Position numbers and translations under genes: made by a program. A DNA stretch of 16,539 nucleotides, from contig JAAFHM010000041.1 in the NCBI GenBank assembly GCA_013298375.1, positions 1 through 16,539 of the forward strand, in the 5' to 3' direction. Positions 7,589 through 15,636 of this stretch are shown one piece after another (position 1 is the first letter of the stretch; every line of letters begins with the position of its first letter). Source of the DNA: Ignavibacteria bacterium (GTDB lineage Bacteria; Bacteroidota; Ignavibacteria; Kapaibacteriales; UBA4661). The notes beneath the pieces were generated by a model. It was given only the letters and a program-made list of their open reading frames with translations. It was not told the origin of the DNA and did not search any database.

Positions 7589-10309
7589 ATGAATCTCAAA
7601 AACTACCAACAAACAGCATTAACAACGCTGCGTAGCTTTTTTCGCACGGCGCAGCATTGTTATTTGCAAGGCATACCCAGACCGCTTGCCACTGCTTTTG
7701 CGCAATACGAACCGCTCCAAGGAGGGCAGAAATACTACGATTCGCCGCTTGAGCATTTACGCGGTATTCCGAGTGTGTGCCTTCGTATTCCGACAGGCGG
7801 CGGAAAGACGCTCTTGGCAGCACACGCCGTTGGGATAGCGGCGGAGGAATGGCTTCAGACGGACGCTCCGATGGTTTTGTGGCTTGCGCCGAGCGGAAAG
7901 ATTGTGGAGCAGACGCTTCGCGCACTCCGCAACCCGCGCCATTTCTACCACGAGGCATTAAAAGCGCGGTTTGCGGCGGTGAACGTTGTCAGCATTGACG
8001 AGGCACTGCGCCTGACGAAATCAACGCTAGACGAAGGCGTAACGGTGCTTGTTGCAACCTTGCAATCTTTCAGGCGCGAGAGCAAAGACGGTTTGCGGGT
8101 CTATGCCGAAAATGGGGCGCTCATGTCGCATTTCGAGGGGCTGCCGGAACGGGTGCGCGAAGCATTATCGCATCATCCCGAAAGCCAAGACGTAGAGCGC
8201 TCTTTAGCGAATGTGCTGCGCTTGCGCCGCCCAATAGTCGTGGTGGACGAGGCGCACAATGCCAAAACAAATTTGAGTTTTGAAACCTTAGCCCGCTTCG
8301 CGCCCGCTTGTATCCTCGAGTTCACGGCAACGCCAAGCACAACCTTAAACGAAAAAAAGGAAATTTTTCCGAGTAATATTCTCGTGAGCGTCGGCGCAAA
8401 AGAACTTGCCAATGAAGAGATGATAAAAATGCCGCTTTGGGTGGACACGCGCAGTACGTGGGAGCGGACGCTAGGCGACGCTCTGGCGCGACTGAACGCC
8501 TTGCAGGAAACCGCAGCGTCGGAAACCGAGTATGTGCGCCCGATGATGCTCATCAAGGCACAGAGCGGCTCCGGGGCAGATTTGTCGCCGGAGAATGTCA
8601 AAAATGTGCTGATGAACGATTACAACATTCCTGCCGGAGCTATTGCCATCGAGGCAGACGGCACTGCCGAACTCACGGGAGTAGATGTGATGCGGCGTGA
8701 TTGCGAAGTGCGCTTTGTGATAACGAAAGAAAAACTCCGCGAAGGCTGGGATTGCCCTTTTGCTTACGTGCTGTGCGTGTTGCAAAATATTTCGTCGCAG
8801 ACGGCTGTGGAACAGCTTGTGGGGCGAGTTCTGCGGCTGCCCTACGCCCGCAAACGCAGGGCGGATGCGCTGAACAAGGGATATGTATTTTCGATGAGCG
8901 AACATGGCGGACTTGCCGATACGTTGAATGCTCTGGAAGGCGCATTGGTACAGAGCGGATTCAATGAGCAAGAGGCAAAAGAACTCATTAAGCACGACCA
9001 TAACGCGCAAACGGAAGCCTTCACGGAGGACGATATGACGCTCTTCGGGAACAGTAGCGCGAGTGCAGGTAGCGCGAGCGCAGGAAGTATTAGTGTGGAT
9101 TGCCCTGAAACGCCGACGTTGAGCGCACTGGCAGAAGAATTGCGGACAAAAGTACAGTTCAACGAGACCGCACAAACACTCACGCTCACGGATGCCGCCG
9201 ACGATCTGACCGATGAAGAAATCACCTCGCTCGAAAACACCTTCAAAACCCAAGCGGGCAAAGATACCGTGCGGCGGCTGCGGAAAAAAATCCACTATCG
9301 GCTTGAGGTGCAGCGCAAAGGCAAAGCTTCTCCGTGCGAAAAAGGCGAGGAATTTGCTGTGCCTGCTTTGGTGGTGAAGACGGCGCGGAATGAGATATTG
9401 CGCTTCGATGCAGACTTTATCATCGAAAATGCCGATTATTCCTTCAACCTCGAAACCATCAGCCTTTCGCCAGAACTTTTTCCCGACAAAGAAGCGGATG
9501 CTGAGGGTGAAGGCGTTATCACGCTGGAAGGGGGAAAAATTCGTCACGCCTCTCGTGATGCGGCAAGCGAGCTGCACGACCGCCAATTCGTTCTCGTGAG
9601 TGGTGTGCGGGATTGGAACGAGGTAGCGCTTTCCCGTTGGATAGACGCGAAACTTCTGCGCCGCGATATGATTGAAAAAGCGGATTCGCTGGCGGTAATA
9701 CGGGCGCTGATGCAGCGTGTTACCAAAGAGCGTGGTGTGGAATTTGCAGCACTCGTGCGGCGCAAACACGAGATACGGAGCGCTATTCAGGAGTTTTTTG
9801 ATACGCATATTCAGAAGGCTCAACGTGCGCTTTTTGCCGATTGTATGCAGCAACCCGACGTGAATGCGCTTCACAGCGACCCCGCACACTGCTTTACCAT
9901 GCCGCCGAAGCCTGATGCGTACACGACGTTTCCGCAATATTCCGGCTCGTACACCTTTCGCAATCATTATTATCCGTTTATTGGCAATATGTCCACTTCT
10001 GAAATAAAGTATGCCGTGGAACTAGACCGCAACAACAAGATTTCATGCTGGGTTCGGAACATCCCGAAGCATCCGCAATCACTGTATTTCGTCTATGATG
10101 GCAGCAAGAAATTTTATCCCGATTTTGTTTGCAAAACCACAAGCGGCAAATATCTGGTCGTCGAGCCGCACGGCAAACATTTAGGGGATTTTTCGGTCAA
10201 AGCCGCAGCCGGTCAGCTTTGGGCAAAGCAAAGTGGAAATAAAGGCGTATTTCTGATGATGTCGTCGGGCGATATGAAGCCGCTTACGGATGTTTTGCGA
10301 GGCTTGTAA
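7589..10309 (+). CDS. res: Type III-like Res subunit: DEAD/DEAH helicase with PD-ExK-like C-terminus
   Basis: 906-aa SF2 helicase/translocase partner of Mod, expected to hydrolyse ATP and cut unmodified DNA. Helicase motifs occur in order: Walker A IPTGGGKT (residues 67-74), motif Ia LWLAPSG, Walker B VVVDEAHNA (DEAH 220-223), motif III EFTATPS (244-250), motif V REGWDCP (384-390) and motif VI QLVGRVLRLP (409-418). A Ser/Ala/Gly linker (490-499) separates the motor from the rest. Near the C-terminus the nuclease core reads FYPDFV (D845), then LVVEPHGK (E859, H861); the family normally has E-x-K, so the catalytic Lys position holds His and the endonuclease may be impaired. The start is the first ATG, 16 bases after the toxin remnant. 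Length matches the family and no frameshift is seen. Confidence 0.92.
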   Translation: MNLKNYQQTALTTLRSFFRTAQHCYLQGIPRPLATAFAQYEPLQGGQKYYDSPLEHLRGIPSVCLRIPTGGGKTLLAAHAVGIAAEEWLQTDAPMVLWLAPSGKIVEQTLRALRNPRHFYHEALKARFAAVNVVSIDEALRLTKSTLDEGVTVLVATLQSFRRESKDGLRVYAENGALMSHFEGLPERVREALSHHPESQDVERSLANVLRLRRPIVVVDEAHNAKTNLSFETLARFAPACILEFTATPSTTLNEKKEIFPSNILVSVGAKELANEEMIKMPLWVDTRSTWERTLGDALARLNALQETAASETEYVRPMMLIKAQSGSGADLSPENVKNVLMNDYNIPAGAIAIEADGTAELTGVDVMRRDCEVRFVITKEKLREGWDCPFAYVLCVLQNISSQTAVEQLVGRVLRLPYARKRRADALNKGYVFSMSEHGGLADTLNALEGALVQSGFNEQEAKELIKHDHNAQTEAFTEDDMTLFGNSSASAGSASAGSISVDCPETPTLSALAEELRTKVQFNETAQTLTLTDAADDLTDEEITSLENTFKTQAGKDTVRRLRKKIHYRLEVQRKGKASPCEKGEEFAVPALVVKTARNEILRFDADFIIENADYSFNLETISLSPELFPDKEADAEGEGVITLEGGKIRHASRDAASELHDRQFVLVSGVRDWNEVALSRWIDAKLLRRDMIEKADSLAVIRALMQRVTKERGVEFAALVRRKHEIRSAIQEFFDTHIQKAQRALFADCMQQPDVNALHSDPAHCFTMPPKPDAYTTFPQYSGSYTFRNHYYPFIGNMSTSEIKYAVELDRNNKISCWVRNIPKHPQSLYFVYDGSKKFYPDFVCKTTSGKYLVVEPHGKHLGDFSVKAAAGQLWAKQSGNKGVFLMMSSGDMKPLTDVLRGL
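9056..9085 (+). repeat. Two 15-bp tandem units coding a Ser-Ala-Gly linker in res
   Basis: Units 9056-9070 and 9071-9085 agree at 13 of 15 bases and encode SASAG twice. They are in frame and lie at a domain boundary of Res, so they look like a flexible linker that can change length by five residues. Confidence 0.7.
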
Positions 10310-10378
10310 TAGTTTATCCATCCGGTAAGTTTTGAGGTGTTACCCATTGAGAAAATTCAGGGCGAATGCCGCATCCAT

Positions 10379-10411
10379 TCTCATACCGAGTCTGTCCGAA
10401 GCATTACCATA
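10379..10411. repeat. REP-like 33-bp repeat, copy 2 (downstream of res)
   Basis: Same orientation as copy 1 at 5344-5376, with 26 of 33 positions identical. It lies 69 bases after the res stop and 77 bases before the preferred start of the TPR gene. No T-run follows it. The copies enclose about 5 kb containing mod, the TA remnant and res. Confidence 0.6.
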
Positions 10412-10487
10412 AAACGTTTACGAAAAGAATGTATCAGTGAAGTTAAACTCAATATCAAAAAAACTCCCAATATTCATCTATCTTGCC

Positions 10488-11915
10488 ATGAAATTTGTCT
10501 CTCTCTGCATAGCGTGGTTCTATGCGGCGGCAATTCTTGCCTTTTCACAACAAACCACCTCAACGAATCCCCTGGCGCAACAACAGCCAAAACACACCTC
10601 CACGCAACGCCTCAGCCCCATCGAAGAGGAATTGCAACGCCGCGTAACACCGAAAATTAGTAAATTGGATTTTCGCGGAGCGCTCAACGAGGTCAATTTT
10701 ATGATTGCGGGCGATTCTGCCAATCCAACTTTGTATAACGTCCGTGCAATGTTGCATTTACAGCTCTACAATATTTCTCAGGCTGTGCAGGACTACGATA
10801 AAATTATTGCCTTGCAGCCAAAAAATATTGATGCATACCAAAGCCGTGCGCAATTGCGCTTTGAGCAATTAGGCGACAATGCAGGGGCGGTGCAAGATTT
10901 GACGCAGGTTGTCGGCTTAGACTCAGCAAATCCGTCGGTGTGGTATTCGCGTGGCGCAGTCTATCAAGCAATGCAGAAATTCGATGAGGCGCGGAAGGAC
11001 TATGGGGAATGTTTGCGCGTTGGCAATAGCGATAATGCGCTGGCTCTGACGCAGCGCGGCTTTTGCGCAATGAAACTCAAGCAAACTACCGATGCGATGA
11101 ACGATTTCAATACAGCAATCAAAGCCGCCGACAGCCTCAGTATGCGCAGTCCGGCAATGTTCGAGGCGTGGTTCTATCGCGGAAGCCTTCACCTGCAACG
11201 GCGGAAATTTGCTGAAGCTATTTTTGATTTCGATGCAGCGCTGCGCCTGAAAGATCAAAGCGGCGAGGCGTACTATCTGCGCGGCTACGCTAAAATGCTG
11301 TCGGGACGCACTCAAGACGGCTGCATTGATATGTCGCAAGCCAAGGAACTCAAATATGCGGCAGCAAGTGACCTAATTGAGCAGCACTGCGACGTGGTCG
11401 GCAATCTCGACTCCTTGCGGCGCTACACCATGCCAACAGTTACCGTAACGGCGGGGCGCACTTCGGCGGAAATTGCCATAACGGACTCTCGGCGTTTACT
11501 TGGGCGCGTCCAAAGCATCGTGGCAAATCCTGCCTTGCAACAACAGGCGCTTTTGCCAAGCAGTGCCTTTGCTTTTCGTAGCCCGCCCGGAATGATGTCG
11601 CCCTTTGATTGCAACAAGCAGCGCCTCGAAATGACGCGCCCCAGCCAAATCAATATCGGTTGTGTTGCGCAGATTTTACAAGAAGAGTTGCGCAAAATTT
11701 CCAATGGAAATGTGCGGGTACTTGTAGAAAATATTATGAATACTGCCAATGATTTGTATATTTTGGAGACAACTGCATCAGCAGACGATAATCGCTCGAC
11801 ACAAGATGTGAACAATAATCAAGCTGCTCTCATTCGTTTACGCCTTGCCGACCAGTTCCGCGAGTTGAACGAGTTTCTGGAGAAAATGCAGAATGCGAAA
11901 CAATCACAGAAATAA
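10488..11915 (+). CDS. Exported TPR-repeat protein of unknown function
   Basis: 475-aa predicted periplasmic or surface protein. I prefer the ATG at 10488 over the in-frame GTG at 10437 because it gives a compact signal peptide (MKFVSLCIAW, hydrophobic stretch, cleavage probably after AFS before QQTTS). Residues ~50-285 contain about six TPR units, for example AVQDYDKIIALQPKNIDAYQ, AVQDLTQVVGLDSANPSVWY, EARKDYGECLRVG and AIFDFDAALRLKDQSGEAYY. The remaining ~190 residues have no TPRs: a Val/Thr stretch (TMPTVTVTAG), two Cys (in FDCNKQ and NIGCVAQ) and a charged C-terminal helix. TPRs mediate protein contacts; the partner is unknown. A TA pair starts 32 bases downstream. No specific function is claimed. 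Confidence 0.8.
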   Translation: MKFVSLCIAWFYAAAILAFSQQTTSTNPLAQQQPKHTSTQRLSPIEEELQRRVTPKISKLDFRGALNEVNFMIAGDSANPTLYNVRAMLHLQLYNISQAVQDYDKIIALQPKNIDAYQSRAQLRFEQLGDNAGAVQDLTQVVGLDSANPSVWYSRGAVYQAMQKFDEARKDYGECLRVGNSDNALALTQRGFCAMKLKQTTDAMNDFNTAIKAADSLSMRSPAMFEAWFYRGSLHLQRRKFAEAIFDFDAALRLKDQSGEAYYLRGYAKMLSGRTQDGCIDMSQAKELKYAAASDLIEQHCDVVGNLDSLRRYTMPTVTVTAGRTSAEIAITDSRRLLGRVQSIVANPALQQQALLPSSAFAFRSPPGMMSPFDCNKQRLEMTRPSQINIGCVAQILQEELRKISNGNVRVLVENIMNTANDLYILETTASADDNRSTQDVNNNQAALIRLRLADQFRELNEFLEKMQNAKQSQK

Positions 11916-11947
11916 TTATGGGCATAAATTTAGTGTAGGAACTAGCC

Positions 11948-12172
11948 ATGAGTTATACCCTCGAACTCGCACCGGAACTGGAAGCACATCTCCATGCCGT
12001 CGCTGCGGTGCAGCACAGGAAGGAAACGGACATTTTACTTGCTGCCGTGCAGGAATATTTATTGCGACAGCGTATAGACAATAATCGGTGGGCAAGCAAT
12101 ATACAAACACCGGACTCCGAAGCATGGATGGACGGAATTGAGCAGGAAGGTTGGCATGATGCAACGTGGTGA
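11948..12172 (+). CDS. Small antitoxin, ribbon-helix-helix-like, partner of MazF-type toxin
   Basis: 74-aa protein with N-terminal LELAPELEAHLHAVAAVQHRKET, then ILLAAVQEYLLRQR, a pattern of one beta-strand and two helices like that of CopG/RHH antitoxins. The acidic, Trp-containing tail (SEAWMDGIEQEGWHDATW) is the kind of segment that wraps a toxin. AGGA (11937-11940) seven bases before the ATG supports the start. Its 3' end overlaps the toxin start by 14 bases, a typical TA arrangement giving translational coupling. Such proteins usually repress their own promoter with the toxin; no clear operator palindrome was identified in the 32-base gap upstream. Family assignment is inferred mainly from context and fold pattern. 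Confidence 0.72.
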   Translation: MSYTLELAPELEAHLHAVAAVQHRKETDILLAAVQEYLLRQRIDNNRWASNIQTPDSEAWMDGIEQEGWHDATW

Positions 12173-12485
12173 TATTATTCTCAGTGTGTTGCCAGGTGAT
12201 TATGGTAAACCTCGCCCCACCGTGATTGTACAAAGCGATGCCTACAATCCTTCACACGATAGTATTGTTGTCTGCCCTTTAACTTCATATCTGACAGCAG
12301 GATTAGAATACCGCATTCGCCTTTTACCTACGGCAAATAATGGCTTACATCAGGAGTCAGAAATTATGATTGACAAAATTTCCGTCATTCGACGTGATAA
12401 ACTGCGTGATACTCTTGGACACCTGACAACAGCAGAGATTCAACGCATAGATAATGCACTCAAAATTTGGTTTTCACTTTCTTAA
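12159..12485 (+). CDS. mazF: MazF/PemK-family endoribonuclease toxin
   Basis: 108-aa predicted sequence-specific endoribonuclease that cleaves mRNA when freed from its antitoxin. Family hallmarks: MQRGDIILSVLPG at the N-terminus, GKPRPTVIVQSD (R19 in the conserved RP motif), VVCPLTS (T42, the conserved Thr), then the basic strand and IDKISVIRRDKL, which is diagnostic of PemK/MazF. Two adjacent ATGs are possible (12156 and 12159); the second is eight bases from AGGAAGG (12144-12150) and gives the normal family N-terminus, so I use it. It overlaps the antitoxin end, and the next gene begins four bases after its stop, so the TA pair is probably co-transcribed with the sugar-nucleotide genes. All key residues appear intact. 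Confidence 0.88.
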   Translation: MQRGDIILSVLPGDYGKPRPTVIVQSDAYNPSHDSIVVCPLTSYLTAGLEYRIRLLPTANNGLHQESEIMIDKISVIRRDKLRDTLGHLTTAEIQRIDNALKIWFSLS

Positions 12486-12489
12486 TACT

Positions 12490-13476
12490 ATGCCCAACAT
12501 CCTCATTACCGGCGGCGCTGGCTTTATCGGACAAGCCATTACACGCGCCCTTTCCGACAATCCGAACAATCATATTACGCTAGTCGATAACCTCACGCGG
12601 GGGCGCATTGATGCGGACTTGCAATCGGTGTTAGACCGCGATAATGTCCGCTTTTTGCAAGGCGACATCACCGACGCAGCATTTTTTGATACGCTGCCTA
12701 CCAATTTTGACTATATTTACCATCTTGCTGCCGTTATCGGTGTGCGCAATGTGATGGAAAAGCCCGATAAGGTCTTGTTGGTGAATGCTGTTTCGACGCT
12801 GTATTTGTTTGAATATGCGAAGCGTTTACCAAATCTCAAGCGTATTCTCTTTTCCTCCACCAGCGAAATTTACGCCGGCACGCTCAAGCACTTCGGCATA
12901 ACCGTTCCAACGCCGGAAACCGAACCGCTAACATTGGACGACATCACCTCGCCACGCACAACCTATATGCTCAGTAAAATGTATGGCGAATCCATTGCGT
13001 TTAACTACGGACGGCTCTACAATATCCCATTTACCGTTGTACGCTATCACAACGTTTATGGTCCGCGCATGGGATTCCTGCACGTTGTACCGGAAATGTT
13101 CATCAAAATTCGGGATAATGACACGATTGATGTTGCTTCGCCAACGCACACACGTGCGTTTTGCTATATTGACGATGCCGTTGCATCAACGATTTTGGTA
13201 ACGGAGCATCCGCAAACACAAGGTGAAATCATCAATATCGGCAATCAAGAGCAGGAAATCGCCATTCGGGATTTAGTGCGCACGATTGCAAAGGTCATGG
13301 GCAAATCAATCACTCTCAATGAGCTGCCCGATACCCCCGGCTCCCCTGCGCGGCGTTGCCCGGACACGAGTAAAATCAAGTTACTCACGGGTTTTGAGCC
13401 GAAGGTAGCACTGGAAGAAGGTATTACGCGGATGTATGCGTGGTATAAAGATAAACTGGATTCGCGGCACGAATAA
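12490..13476 (+). CDS. NAD-dependent sugar-nucleotide epimerase/dehydratase (extended SDR)
   Basis: 328-aa extended short-chain dehydrogenase/reductase acting on an NDP-sugar. The NAD-binding glycine motif TGGAGFIG is at residues 7-14, with acidic D29-type ribose contact in LVDNLTRG. The active site is visible as SSTSEIY (residues 122-128) and Y159-MLS-K163. Substrate-side RYHNVYGPRMG, then RAFCYIDDAV, are typical of epimerases and UDP-glucuronate decarboxylase-like enzymes. The exact reaction (4-epimerase, 4,6-dehydratase or decarboxylase) cannot be set from sequence. I start at ATG 12490 (MPNILITGGAG), because longer in-frame starts run into mazF and add a non-family prefix. With the nucleotidyltransferase at 14804 it probably makes an activated sugar for surface polysaccharide; the Uma2 pair lies between them. 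Confidence 0.88.
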   Translation: MPNILITGGAGFIGQAITRALSDNPNNHITLVDNLTRGRIDADLQSVLDRDNVRFLQGDITDAAFFDTLPTNFDYIYHLAAVIGVRNVMEKPDKVLLVNAVSTLYLFEYAKRLPNLKRILFSSTSEIYAGTLKHFGITVPTPETEPLTLDDITSPRTTYMLSKMYGESIAFNYGRLYNIPFTVVRYHNVYGPRMGFLHVVPEMFIKIRDNDTIDVASPTHTRAFCYIDDAVASTILVTEHPQTQGEIINIGNQEQEIAIRDLVRTIAKVMGKSITLNELPDTPGSPARRCPDTSKIKLLTGFEPKVALEEGITRMYAWYKDKLDSRHE

Positions 13477-13497
13477 CGTCTTTTCATTGAAGAAACT

Positions 13498-14121
13498 ATG
13501 AGCGCATTACACCGCTACAAACCCTTACAAGCCAGTATTTACCTGCACGAGGACACGTATTTGCAGCGTGAACTTGAAGCTGTTGAAAAAACCGAGTACA
13601 TTGCCGGAATACTCTACCCGCGTTGGCAAATGATGGCGGGCGCACGGCTTATGCACAACGTGATTTGCAGCAACATCATCCGTGCATTGGGTAATAAACT
13701 GGCAGGTAGCAAATGTAGAACGCTAACAAGCGATACCCGCATCCAAAGTCCTCGTACTTCGGCATATCTCTACCCCGATGTTGCGGTCGTTTGCGGCAAG
13801 CCAGAGATTCAGAAACATCATTCACTTGTGAATCCAACGCTGGTTGTGGAGGTAACGTCACCGCAAAGTGTTGAATACGACCGAACAACAAAACTGCTGA
13901 TTTACGACGCAATTCCCTCGGTGCAAGAATACATGATTGTTTCGCATGAAGCTCAGGAAATCATGCTCTTTCGGCGCGACGAAGCGCTCAGACTCGCCTT
14001 CGTGGAAATTGCAACCGAGCAGCTTGTGCTAACATCAGTTCACTGCACACTCAGCATCGCAGAGATATATGACGATACCGATTTCGATGAAATTGACGAC
14101 ATCAATGAAGAAGAGACGTAA
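13498..14121 (+). CDS. Uma2-family (DUF820) PD-(D/E)xK-fold protein, copy A
   Basis: 207-aa Uma2-family protein; this family has a restriction-endonuclease-like fold but its biological role is poorly known. Visible hallmarks: KTEYIAGILYP (residues 31-41), H53, YPDVAVVCG with D94, PTLVVEVTSPQSVEYDRTTKLLIY with E118 and K132 as the likely metal-binding or catalytic set, and a C-terminal acidic tail (DDTDFDEIDDINEEE). It starts 21 bases after the epimerase stop. It has a weaker ribosome site (GAAG) than its twin. The twin, 21 bases downstream, is identical at 192 of 207 residues, with 13 of the 15 differences between residues 56 and 88. Uma2 genes are multi-copy in Cyanobacteria, Chloroflexi and some Chlorobiota; a defence or mobile-element role is often suggested but unproven. 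Confidence 0.85.
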   Translation: MSALHRYKPLQASIYLHEDTYLQRELEAVEKTEYIAGILYPRWQMMAGARLMHNVICSNIIRALGNKLAGSKCRTLTSDTRIQSPRTSAYLYPDVAVVCGKPEIQKHHSLVNPTLVVEVTSPQSVEYDRTTKLLIYDAIPSVQEYMIVSHEAQEIMLFRRDEALRLAFVEIATEQLVLTSVHCTLSIAEIYDDTDFDEIDDINEEET

Positions 14122-14142
14122 TATACTCAACTTGGAGAAATT

Positions 14143-14766
14143 ATGAGCGCATTACACCGCTACAAACCCTTACAAGCCAGTATTTACCTGCACGAGGACA
14201 CGTATTTGCAGCGTGAACTTGAAGCCGTTGAAAAAACCGAGTACATTGCCGGAATACTTTATCCCCGTTGGCAAATGATGGCGGGCGCACGGCTTATGCA
14301 CAATGTTCTTTGTGTAAACATGAGTACTGCTTTGCGTAACAAACTTCGTGGAAAAGGATGCAGCACGTTAAGCAGCGATACCCGCATCCAAAATCCTCGT
14401 ACTCCGGCATATCTCTACCCCGATGTTGCGGTCGTTTGCGGCAAGCCGGAGATTCAGAAATATCATTCACTTGTGAATCCAACGCTGGTTGTGGAGGTAA
14501 CGTCACCGCAAAGTGTTGAATACGACCGAACAACAAAACTGCTGATTTACGACGCAATTCCCTCGGTGCAAGAGTACATGATTGTTTCGCATGAAGCCCA
14601 GGAAATCATGCTTTTTCGGCGCGACGAAGCGCTCAGACTCGCCTTCGTAGAAATTGCAACCGAGCAGCTTGTGCTAACATCAGTTCACTGCACACTCAGC
14701 ATCGCAGAGATATATGACGATACCGATTTCGATGAAATTGACGACATTAATGAAGAAGAGAGTTAA
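14143..14766 (+). CDS. Uma2-family (DUF820) PD-(D/E)xK-fold protein, copy B
   Basis: Second of two 207-aa tandem Uma2 proteins. The predicted catalytic set (D94, E118, K132) and the framework are the same as in copy A. Residues 56-88 differ: for example VLCVNMSTALRNKLRG here against VICSNIIRALGNKLAG in copy A. It has a good ribosome site, GGAG at 14134-14137, five bases before the ATG. The next gene starts 37 bases after its stop. Both copies keep full open frames, and nucleotide differences outside the variable block are few and mostly silent, which argues that both are functional or the duplication is recent. Whether the two proteins form a heterodimer or act on different targets is unknown. 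Confidence 0.85.
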   Translation: MSALHRYKPLQASIYLHEDTYLQRELEAVEKTEYIAGILYPRWQMMAGARLMHNVLCVNMSTALRNKLRGKGCSTLSSDTRIQNPRTPAYLYPDVAVVCGKPEIQKYHSLVNPTLVVEVTSPQSVEYDRTTKLLIYDAIPSVQEYMIVSHEAQEIMLFRRDEALRLAFVEIATEQLVLTSVHCTLSIAEIYDDTDFDEIDDINEEES

Positions 14767-14803
14767 TACAACCACATCAGCATCATCATTTATTTTTTCA
14801 TCC

Positions 14804-15526
14804 ATGAAAGCAGTTATTCTCGCAGGTGGCTTAGGCACACGTCTTCGCCCATTTACCAATATTATTCCGAAACCTCTTTTGCCGCTTGGCGAAGGCGAGC
14901 CGGCAATGATGGAGGTGCAGATTCAGATGCTCAAAGCGCACGGCTTTGATGAAATCTACGTTGCCACAAATTACAAGTCAGAAATGGTCGAAGCATTTTT
15001 GGGCGATGGCTCGAAGTATGGCGTAAAACTGACTTTTAGTCAAGAAGATAAACCGCTTGGCACCTGCGGACCTATCACCTTGCTCAAAGACCGCTTAACA
15101 GAGCCGTTTTTGCTAATGAATGGTGATATTCTCACTGCACTGGATTTTACCAAAGCATACGCTTTTGCCCTGCAATCGGACGCAAACTTTGTCGTTATGA
15201 CGAAAGAAATTATTACGCCTTTTGCATTTGGTAAAATCACGACCGAAGGCGATTATATCACCAACGTTGAAGAAAAACCGGATTTTAAATTTGAAATTCT
15301 TTCCGGAATTTATTTTCTCAAGCCCGCACTATTCGATATTATTCCCGATGACACCTACTACGGCATCGACACTCTCATCAAAGACCTTCTGGCGCGGCAG
15401 ATGAAAGTGGGTCGCTATCTCATGCACGAATACTGGCTGGATATCGGGCGGGTTAATGACTACGAAGCTGCGCAAGTGGCATACAAAGAGCATTTCAAGG
15501 GAAAAGATGAGATAAAACCTGTATGA
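14804..15526 (+). CDS. Sugar-phosphate nucleotidyltransferase (NTP_transferase family)
   Basis: 240-aa GT-A-fold enzyme that joins a sugar-1-phosphate to an NTP to make an NDP-sugar plus pyrophosphate. The signature AGGLGTRLRPFT (residues 7-18) followed by PKPLLPLG binds the nucleotide; K23 is the expected phosphate contact. MNGDIL (105-110) has the metal-binding D108, and VEEKP plus EYWLDIGRVNDYEAA near the C-terminus are typical of RmlA/ManC/HddC-like short forms. I start at ATG 14804 because the upstream in-frame start (14714) overlaps the Uma2 gene and adds a non-family prefix. It lacks the C-terminal acyltransferase or isomerase domain of GlmU or ManC. Base and sugar specificity are undetermined. 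It probably works with the epimerase at 12490; a strong hairpin follows. Confidence 0.88.
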   Translation: MKAVILAGGLGTRLRPFTNIIPKPLLPLGEGEPAMMEVQIQMLKAHGFDEIYVATNYKSEMVEAFLGDGSKYGVKLTFSQEDKPLGTCGPITLLKDRLTEPFLLMNGDILTALDFTKAYAFALQSDANFVVMTKEIITPFAFGKITTEGDYITNVEEKPDFKFEILSGIYFLKPALFDIIPDDTYYGIDTLIKDLLARQMKVGRYLMHEYWLDIGRVNDYEAAQVAYKEHFKGKDEIKPV

Positions 15527-15531
15527 ACACC

Positions 15532-15566
15532 AAGCGCCGACCTTCAATAGATGAACGTCGGCGCTT
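15532..15566 (+). terminator. Strong hairpin after the nucleotidyltransferase gene
   Basis: AAGCGCCGAC (15532-15541) and GTCGGCGCTT (15557-15566) form a perfect 10-bp stem; inside the loop TTCA (15543-15546) can pair with TGAA (15552-15555), leaving a five-base tip. It begins five bases after the stop codon. No T-run follows, so it may act with Rho or as a 3'-end stabiliser, but the position and strength fit the end of the operon. Confidence 0.55.
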
Positions 15567-15636
15567 ATGCTTAAAAACCTAAAGTTCTTGTTGTCAGACT
15601 TCGCAAATTTTCATAGACCTTTGCTATCCTCTTTCG

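Larger units (their letters stand above)
13498..14766 (+). repeat. Tandem gene duplication (two Uma2 units)
   Basis: Units 13498-14121 and 14143-14766 have the same length (624 bases) and nearly the same sequence, separated by 21 unrelated bases. Similarity is almost complete over roughly the first 160 bases and again after about base 270 of each unit, with a divergent block between. Confidence 0.95.

Noticed and set aside
8471..9967. A 498-codon open frame on the - strand inside res
   Set aside because: It lies antisense to a strongly recognised helicase gene, has no recognisable domain and reads as a His/Arg/Phe-rich shadow of its codons. The sense gene fully explains the open frame.
12454..12489. 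Longer start for the epimerase within mazF
   Set aside because: The added 12 residues are translated mazF sequence and do not belong to the SDR fold, which starts at MPNILITGGAG.
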